Shown: positions 58,553 through 64,000 of the stretch, one piece after another
How positions within the stretch are numbered: position 1 is the stretch's first letter
Layout of the letters: every line of letters starts with the position of its first letter
Assembly: GCA_965202905.1 (NCBI GenBank)
Contig: OZ241868.1
Span: 3,162,001 to 3,226,000 of the forward strand
From: CAYFYS01 sp965202905
GTDB taxonomy: Bacteria > Pseudomonadota > Alphaproteobacteria > MPNO01
Reading direction: 5' to 3'
DNA length: 64,000 nt
Notes under the pieces: model-generated
Database searches by the model: none
Told to the model about the DNA's origin: nothing
What the model saw: only the letters and a program-made list of their open reading frames with translations
Made by a program: the position numbers and the translations under genes

Positions 58553-59095
58553 ATGAGCGAGCTGCCGCGCTGGACGATGAGCCATATCGGCCTTCACGTC
58601 ACCGACATCGAGGCGGTGGCGGCGTTCTACACCGATGTGCTGGGCTTTCAGGTCACCGATCGCGGGGCGTTCCGCGACTCCGAACTGCTGTTCCTCAGCC
58701 GCAACCCGAGCGATCATCACCAGATCGTGCTGGTTCCCGGCCGGCCGGCCGGCTCCTACAACGTGGTCAACCAGATCTCCCTCAAGCTCGGCGGTGTCGC
58801 GGAGCTCCGGCAGTACTACGAGCACCTCGTCGCGTGCGGGGCCGACGACATCGATCCGGTCGATCACGGCAACGCCTGGTCGGTCTATTTCCGCGACCCG
58901 GAGGGAAACCGGCTGGAGGTGTTCATCGACACGCCGTACTATGTCGTCCAGCCGCAGCGCGAGGCGCTCGATTTCTCGCTCGACGACGCCGGGCTCGACA
59001 GCGCCACCCGCGCGCGGTTCGGCGCCGACCCGAGCTTCCGCGAAGTGGAGACCTGGCGGAAGGACGCGTTCGGGGCAGCGCCCGGGGCCGGCTGA
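58553..59095 (+). CDS. VOC-family (glyoxalase/extradiol dioxygenase-like) protein
   Basis: This 180-residue protein has two beta-alpha-beta-beta-beta modules. Likely metal ligands are the histidine in SHIGLHVTDIE (about H14), the histidine of DHHQIVLVPG and the glutamate of GNRLEVFIDTP. The sequence is close to catechol 2,3-dioxygenase-like proteins of unknown substrate in catabolic clusters. It is the last backbone gene before the IS remnant and second island. Confidence 0.85.
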   Translation: MSELPRWTMSHIGLHVTDIEAVAAFYTDVLGFQVTDRGAFRDSELLFLSRNPSDHHQIVLVPGRPAGSYNVVNQISLKLGGVAELRQYYEHLVACGADDIDPVDHGNAWSVYFRDPEGNRLEVFIDTPYYVVQPQREALDFSLDDAGLDSATRARFGADPSFREVETWRKDAFGAAPGAG

Positions 59096-59114
59096 GCCCC
59101 GCCTCGCGCGCCGA

Positions 59115-59300
59115 GCGGCGGCCGACGGCGCCCGGCGCCGCAACGCGGACAACGCTGTTCGTCATCCACACCCAGTTCGATCGCCGCCGGACAGGCCGCG
59201 CCTTCGGCGGGTCCGACGGCACATCCGCGACTTCCTTGCGCTGGGCCGCCGCCAACTCATCAACATGCGAGAACCAGGCCCGAAACCGCTCGAAATCCAT
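59115..59300 (-). pseudogene. IS1595-family (ISXO2-like) transposase remnant
   Basis: The minus strand from ATG 59300 reads MDFERFRAWFSHVDELAAAQ then RKEVADV, the N-terminus typical of IS1595-type transposases. After a frameshift it continues in another frame as AAIELGVDDEQRCPRCGAG, the start of the family's zinc ribbon, and then stops resembling it. The DDE domain is missing. The 130 bp between it and the island gene (59301-59431) hold no gene and may contain the IS end. It sits at the junction between backbone and island DNA. Confidence 0.65.
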
Positions 59301-59431
59301 CTGACTGACATCCGAAGTGAATCGGAAACTCTTCTACTTCCGCGCCTGCGGTTTGTGAATTGAACCAAAAACAACCGCGTTGAATCGGTAAATTCCCAAT
59401 GAGAGGAGAATCTTTGCGGTTCAGAATACGC

Positions 59432-62400
59432 CTACTTCGCGTCCTCGACTTCGATGATGACCCTGAGGTCCTCGATATGCGTCTCCGTGAAGTAGATAGT
59501 TGCCGAACGATCGGCGAGGGTGAGATTCATTTCAGTTCCATCCAGGGCGAGGAATTCGCTCTTCATTTCGTCTTTTGCATCGTTGGCGTGCATGTACATG
59601 GCCGCGTGATTTGGGCAGAGCGCAAGGTAATTCTGATAGTGATGCTTCTCTAATTCTAATTCCGGGAGAAACACCACGGCCTCGAAGAAATAGTTCCCAT
59701 CGGCCAACTTGAAGGGAAGTTCATTCATGCAAATCTGACATATGGTTACATCATCATCTTTGGTGTACAATTCAAGAAGATAGGGACGGGCTTTCTCCTC
59801 CTTGATTGGATCGCGGTTGACGGATACGGAGCGCTGAACCTTCTCGGTCGTGCGTTCGAGGGCTTCCCGGGCTTCTTGCCGAACTTTTTCCGCTCTTCGC
59901 TCCCGATTGGCCGGTTTGCGAACGGGTAGATCAACGCCCCTGTCGTTCTCGGCAAAAAATTCCTGTCTGATATCGGGAGGTAGTTTGGCAAACCGCTGCG
60001 CATCAATTAGCGTCGCCTCGTCGGGAAACCCCAGTGCGGTAGCCATTCCCGTCTGGTCGGCACGCTCTTGGGTTTCCTCGCCGAAACGGATGCGTTTAAG
60101 CCAAGCCCAGCCGGGATCGAAGGCGAACCCCTCTGGCAAGAGGTCTCTCGATGCCTGGGCCGGACGAACGAAAGTATCGCTCCCTTGCGGGATCCATTTG
60201 ATGTCGCGCAACTGATGAACGAGCTGAGAATCTGCATCGCGCTCAAGGTTGGATCGGTTTTTTCGGTAGCGTGCGTCGAGAATGCAATTGTCTTTTGACT
60301 TTCTGACAAGAGTCTCCCAGACGAGACGAGATAGAATAAGATTTGGACAGTCGAATGCTTGGCGGAGTTCAGGGATAACGAAGTCACGATCCGTCCCTGA
60401 ATTGGTTTGTTTTCCTGGAGCGGAATGCAGGTGGTCGATGGACGGATTTTCGGTGCAGGAGACCTTCTCAACTTCAAGGTGATCAGCTACGCCGCACGCC
60501 CGGGCGAAGCAGACAAGCTGCGCCTGTATGTCGATGTCGAAGTCCTGGTAGCTGTCCGATAATGGCGCCCGGCGCGCTTCGGTCCCGAGCGGCCCGTAAT
60601 AGGCCTGCAACCCGGTTTCGAGATAAGGGGTGTCGAGGTACAGGCCGCTGGTGCAAGTCCATGTTCCGTCAGCGCGCTGGAGTATGAAATACTCCTGGAA
60701 GAGGCTGCTCGCGTTGCTGTCTTTCTCGACCAGAGCAATGAATCGCTTCAAATCAGATTCATGGGCGTTCCAGGATGGGCGCGCGGCGGAGGCAGCGTAT
60801 CGTTGCTTCAGGATAGCCTCGATCTCCTCACGCTCTCCCACTTCGCGGACACCGATTCTTTTCAGAAATGCCCTGGCCGCTTTGTGCTCGGCCCCGGTTC
60901 CTCCGCCTGCGTAGGTGTCTTCCGCAACGCGGGGGTGGATAGGGTCTTCGTGGGTCCCCGGAATGGGGAAATAGCATTCGCTCCCTGTTCTGTATTCGCC
61001 GTTCGAAAGCCGGACAATGCGCATGTCGTTGAAATAGTTTGGATCATTTTTGGTTCCCGGCATATAGAAGAGAGCATTTTGGGTTTCCCGATAGAAGAGA
61101 GCATATAGTGCGCGATGCCAATCGGCGGATTTCCGGCGCAGCCAGTCGAAAAACGGCTGGTCGGGATCCTGCTTATTAGATGATCGGTCTTTCAAAATTT
61201 TAACGAACTGTTCGACACCCCATGGCTTAATCTCGAGATCGCGTAAGAGACGGTCGACGCGGTTGTTCCTTTGCGTCGCGGCGATCGCCCAGCCGTGCGG
61301 ATCGTCGTCACCATCGATCAGGAAGCCGATGTCATCACGATCGAGCAGGTCCTTTAATCCCGCTTCCGCCTGAAGCAATCGACTGGCCGGGGCATGGCCG
61401 TCGGCGTGCATCGGCGTGAGCGGTTGCTCTTTCATCGCGGCGATGATCTCTTCCCGTACGGGTTTGTACTGAGCGGGGATCTCATCATGGCTGTTCGGCA
61501 GCACTGCCAGAAACTCCCGGTCGAGCAGGCCGAGGTCGCGGATTGCAAGCAGGGATCGCGCCGCAAGCCCGGCGAGCAGCCGGAAGAACGGATCGTTCGC
61601 CGTTGTATTCTTGATGCTGGAGCGACTGAGTTCCGTAACGAAGGGGGCATGGAGATGAAAGCGCAGCTTCGATGTCTCTTTCACAGCCTCGAAGTAGGCC
61701 GCAACGCATCCGCGATCGGTCGGGACAATTCGAAATCGCTTGGCGAAGGCGGCGCCCGCATCCGGTGGCGCGTCTCCCGCCGACGGTTTGAGCTCGAAAG
61801 CAATGGCGGCGTACTGGCTCTCCAGCCCGTCTACCGGTTCGCGGAAACAGAGGAAATGGGAGATCTCGGTCGCCCTGCCATTGGTCTCACGCAATATCTC
61901 GATGTGGCGATCCGAATACGGAATGCGGCGCAGGCATCCTTTTCCGCCCCAGTCTATCCGCCATTGGATTTTTTCGATGTGGGACAGGAACAGCAGGGTG
62001 TTATCGGAAATCTCCCCGAGACCGTCCCGTACCTCCGAGAAGGCGTCGGATAGCGGTTTCTTCCCGGAATCGAACGGGATCTCGAACCGCGTGCGTTCGC
62101 CGAGCTTTGGGTCCGAAGATAGTTCTGACGGGAGCACCATTTCAGAAATTTCAAAGGAGTGGGTCGGCGACCAGATGCGCGGCGTTTCCGTAAAGGCAAA
62201 CACAGCCTTGAAGCCGATGCCGAAGCGGCCAATCTTGTCCTCGTCCCCGGCTTTGGTTCCCTCTCCGATATTGGTAATTCCGCGTATATCGTCTTCGTCG
62301 AATGGCCGTCCGTTGTGTTCGAACACAAGCGACTCGCCGGACAGGCGGAATTCGGCCTCTGACGCCCTGGCGTCCTCGGCGTTCTGAAGCAGCTCGTAAA

Positions 62401-62518
62401 TGAAATGCGCAGTATCGGGATAAAGATCCTTCACGAGGCGCTGCCGAATGCCGGGGTGATTCTTCAGGGTGCGGGCGAGATCCTCCCGTTCGCCGCGAAC
62501 CCGTCCGATGACGCTCAC
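59432..62518 (-). CDS. Sacsin-like Hsp90-fold ATPase with C-terminal HNH-like zinc site
   Basis: This 1028-residue protein begins with a GHKL ATPase domain: E42/N46 in YELLQNAEDA (41-50), FEHNGRPFDEDDI (66-78) and KIGRFGIGFKAVF (95-107), as in sacsin N-terminal domains. A long middle part has no motif that I recognise. The C-terminus has CQICMNELPF (C927, C930) and ALCPNHAAMY (C968, H971) around HHYQN, an HNH-like zinc fold; the usual catalytic HH is altered. Its ATG overlaps the helicase stop (ATGA). A sensor or remodelling ATPase working with the helicase is likely; nuclease activity is uncertain. Confidence 0.8.
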   Translation of the reverse strand: MSVIGRVRGEREDLARTLKNHPGIRQRLVKDLYPDTAHFIYELLQNAEDARASEAEFRLSGESLVFEHNGRPFDEDDIRGITNIGEGTKAGDEDKIGRFGIGFKAVFAFTETPRIWSPTHSFEISEMVLPSELSSDPKLGERTRFEIPFDSGKKPLSDAFSEVRDGLGEISDNTLLFLSHIEKIQWRIDWGGKGCLRRIPYSDRHIEILRETNGRATEISHFLCFREPVDGLESQYAAIAFELKPSAGDAPPDAGAAFAKRFRIVPTDRGCVAAYFEAVKETSKLRFHLHAPFVTELSRSSIKNTTANDPFFRLLAGLAARSLLAIRDLGLLDREFLAVLPNSHDEIPAQYKPVREEIIAAMKEQPLTPMHADGHAPASRLLQAEAGLKDLLDRDDIGFLIDGDDDPHGWAIAATQRNNRVDRLLRDLEIKPWGVEQFVKILKDRSSNKQDPDQPFFDWLRRKSADWHRALYALFYRETQNALFYMPGTKNDPNYFNDMRIVRLSNGEYRTGSECYFPIPGTHEDPIHPRVAEDTYAGGGTGAEHKAARAFLKRIGVREVGEREEIEAILKQRYAASAARPSWNAHESDLKRFIALVEKDSNASSLFQEYFILQRADGTWTCTSGLYLDTPYLETGLQAYYGPLGTEARRAPLSDSYQDFDIDIQAQLVCFARACGVADHLEVEKVSCTENPSIDHLHSAPGKQTNSGTDRDFVIPELRQAFDCPNLILSRLVWETLVRKSKDNCILDARYRKNRSNLERDADSQLVHQLRDIKWIPQGSDTFVRPAQASRDLLPEGFAFDPGWAWLKRIRFGEETQERADQTGMATALGFPDEATLIDAQRFAKLPPDIRQEFFAENDRGVDLPVRKPANRERRAEKVRQEAREALERTTEKVQRSVSVNRDPIKEEKARPYLLELYTKDDDVTICQICMNELPFKLADGNYFFEAVVFLPELELEKHHYQNYLALCPNHAAMYMHANDAKDEMKSEFLALDGTEMNLTLADRSATIYFTETHIEDLRVIIEVEDAK

Positions 62519-64000
62519 GTCTCGTCGCTCCGCGTTACCTCAAGCACGCCTTCCACGACCAGGGTGGCGTGGATGTCAGCGCTATTCTCCAGTCTCTGCA
62601 GCTCTTCGATCCGGCGCTCATAGTCATAGTTGGCGCGCTCCAGCTCCGCCACTCTCATCCGACGAATCTTTTCGTTTGTCGCATTTTGGATCTGGTCCTC
62701 CAACAACGTGCAGCGGGCCTGATGGCTGACCGTAAGGCTCCGCTCGCGATGCTGAACCAGGTCCCGGTTTTCCGCCATGTGGTTTGCGCGTGCAGTACGC
62801 CACTGATCGTGATGCCGCTCGTCGAGCCAATCCGCCGCGGCGGCGCCGGTCGGTGTTCCGGCCGGCGCGGCGGCGGCCTTCTCCAGCAGGGACAGGACAG
62901 CGCCGTCGAGCCTCGGGTCCGAGGCGACGGCGACGGGCGTGTCGTCGGCCCGTACACCGACCTTGCGCCATCGATAGAGGGCGAAGGAATACGCAGCGGG
63001 AGGAACGGACTCGCTCGGTACGGTCAGATTGACCTGCACCGCATCGGATCGTTGCAGATGCTGTGCCGCCTGTCGCACCAGGGGGTGCAGAACGTTGAGA
63101 TAGACCGCTTTCGGCTCGGCGGCGGCGGTTTCCTGGTCGAACGTGACCGACAGCAACGGCTCGGCGCCTCTGAGCCACTTCTCCCACTGCCGGGCGACGG
63201 GATCGGTCGAGCGAGGCTGCCGGCGGAAATCTTCGCGCAGCCTGGCCCGGATCTTCTGGCCCAGCCGCAACGTCTTGAGCGTCTTGTCGCCGAGCAGAAA
63301 TCCGCTCGGGGTCTCCGCGATGCTGGACAGATAGCCGGAAACGCATTGTTGCAGCGCCTCGGGTGACAGCCAGAAGCTCTCGGCCTCCGCGATTTCCTCG
63401 CGCCAGGACTGGTTGGGAACCGTCAGCCCGAACAGCTCGGCTTGCTTCTCTTCCAACGCAGTTTCTTCCTGAACCTGACGAACTTTGTTATCGCCGAGCT
63501 GCTGCAGCCGGTCGGCACGCTGTTCCGGCGTTAGTGTGAAGTTTTCGGCGATGTTGTGTATCTCCCGCGTGATCTCGCCGAGAATTTCCTCGCTGCCGCC
63601 CACCGCATGATTGAACACGCCGATGCGCAAGAGGCATCGCTGATAGATGTCCGCGTCGACCGTCCCCGGCGTCACCAGGTTGACGATGGCGACACTCTCG
63701 CTCTGCTGGCCGTAGCGGTCGATGCGCCCGATGCGCTGTTCGATACGCATGGGATTCCACGGCAGGTCGTAGTTGATCAGCAGGTCGCAGAACTGGAAGT
63801 CGAGACCTTCGCCGCCGACCTCCGAGGACAGCAGGATATCCAGCGCTTCCGGGTGGTCTTTCGGCAAGGCGAAACGGCGGCGCAGTTCGGCGCGTTCGTC
63901 GTCCGGAACACCACCGTGGACGAGTCCGTAGCGCAATCCGGCGTCCGCGACGTGTCTTACGATATAGTCCAGTGTATGCCGGAAGGTGCTGAAGGCCAGC
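62515..64000 (-). CDS. SNF2/DEAD-box-type helicase, C-terminal part (N-terminus outside window)
   Basis: About 494 residues are visible. They contain the second helicase lobe: AFSTFRHTLDYIVRH, GLVHGGVPDDERAELRRRF, LLSSEVGGEGLDFQFCDLLINYDLPWNP and the arginine-finger motif QRIGRIDRYGQQS. A long C-terminal extension with a coiled coil (RRMRVAELERANYDYERRIE, then LQRLENSA) follows. It is related to the DrmD-type helicases but is distinct from the one at 40375. The stop overlaps the start of the sacsin-like gene, so the two form one operon. The ATPase lobe lies beyond the window end. Confidence 0.85.
   Translation of the reverse strand, partial: LAFSTFRHTLDYIVRHVADAGLRYGLVHGGVPDDERAELRRRFALPKDHPEALDILLSSEVGGEGLDFQFCDLLINYDLPWNPMRIEQRIGRIDRYGQQSESVAIVNLVTPGTVDADIYQRCLLRIGVFNHAVGGSEEILGEITREIHNIAENFTLTPEQRADRLQQLGDNKVRQVQEETALEEKQAELFGLTVPNQSWREEIAEAESFWLSPEALQQCVSGYLSSIAETPSGFLLGDKTLKTLRLGQKIRARLREDFRRQPRSTDPVARQWEKWLRGAEPLLSVTFDQETAAAEPKAVYLNVLHPLVRQAAQHLQRSDAVQVNLTVPSESVPPAAYSFALYRWRKVGVRADDTPVAVASDPRLDGAVLSLLEKAAAAPAGTPTGAAAADWLDERHHDQWRTARANHMAENRDLVQHRERSLTVSHQARCTLLEDQIQNATNEKIRRMRVAELERANYDYERRIEELQRLENSADIHATLVVEGVLEVTRSDET

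Overview
The window is visibly GC-rich and densely coded, and its gene content points to an alphaproteobacterium, probably Rhodospirillales-like. The markers are the block accB-accC-aat facing a DUF2155 / NDUFA12-type complex I subunit gene set, clpS-clpA, a type III ornithine decarboxylase, aroQ as a type II enzyme, and an MlaD gene. I cannot name the species. Codon usage and GC are uniform except in two places, a lower-GC AAA ATPase/PIN gene pair near 44-46 kb and parts of the right-hand island (59.4-64 kb).

Layout. 1-11 kb is housekeeping: an aminotransferase, a GGT-like enzyme, a BepA-like M48 protease, a DsbA-like protein, ornithine decarboxylase, aroQ-accB-accC-aat, and the opposing operon NDUFA12-mlaD-methyltransferase-DUF2155. 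11-26.6 kb holds a shortened RidA, a DUF482 acyltransferase, a broken UAAP2/DUF1989 pseudogene, clpS-clpA, a PBP-type D,D-carboxypeptidase, a UDP-glucose/nucleotide-sugar operon (galU-ugd-phosphomannomutase), DnaJ-like and VWA proteins, a molybdopterin oxidoreductase and a DUF3179 protein. 26.7-39 kb is catabolic: DMT transporter, Gfo/Idh oxidoreductase, aldehyde dehydrogenase, an enoyl-CoA hydratase / thiolase-like / DUF35 / acyl-CoA ligase / acyl-CoA dehydrogenase operon, a cytosine-deaminase-like amidohydrolase, an HsaA-like flavoprotein and a glutathione S-transferase. That GST gene has an in-frame TGA exactly where the catalytic cysteine codon is expected, followed by a hairpin that fits bacterial SECIS rules, so it is a strong selenoprotein candidate.

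39.5-52.5 kb is a defence island ending 170 bp from tRNA-Ser(CGA). A WYL regulator, a large SNF2-type helicase with a C-terminal DUF3883-like domain, a DUF1156 DNA methyltransferase and a DUF499 ATPase form a helicase-methylase-ATPase (Hma-like) system. Between helicase and methylase sits an AAA ATPase/PIN-nuclease pair flanked by 17-bp inverted repeats (16/17 match), which looks like a second defence module inserted into the first. 52.8-59.1 kb returns to catabolism: beta-ketoadipyl-CoA-type thiolase, a substrate-binding-like/decarboxylase-like protein, enoyl-CoA hydratase, LLM flavin oxidoreductase, flavodoxin-fold reductase, GST and VOC protein. A frameshifted IS1595-type transposase remnant marks the junction to a second island (59.4 to beyond 64 kb) carrying a two-gene operon: a DEAD/SNF2 helicase, cut by the window end, and a sacsin-like Hsp90-fold ATPase with a C-terminal HNH-like zinc site.

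Across the window, short tandem duplications (7-18 bp units) recur in spacers, in the pseudogene (where two 7-bp duplications cause frameshifts), and once in the helicase coding sequence. This suggests frequent slippage-type duplication in this lineage.
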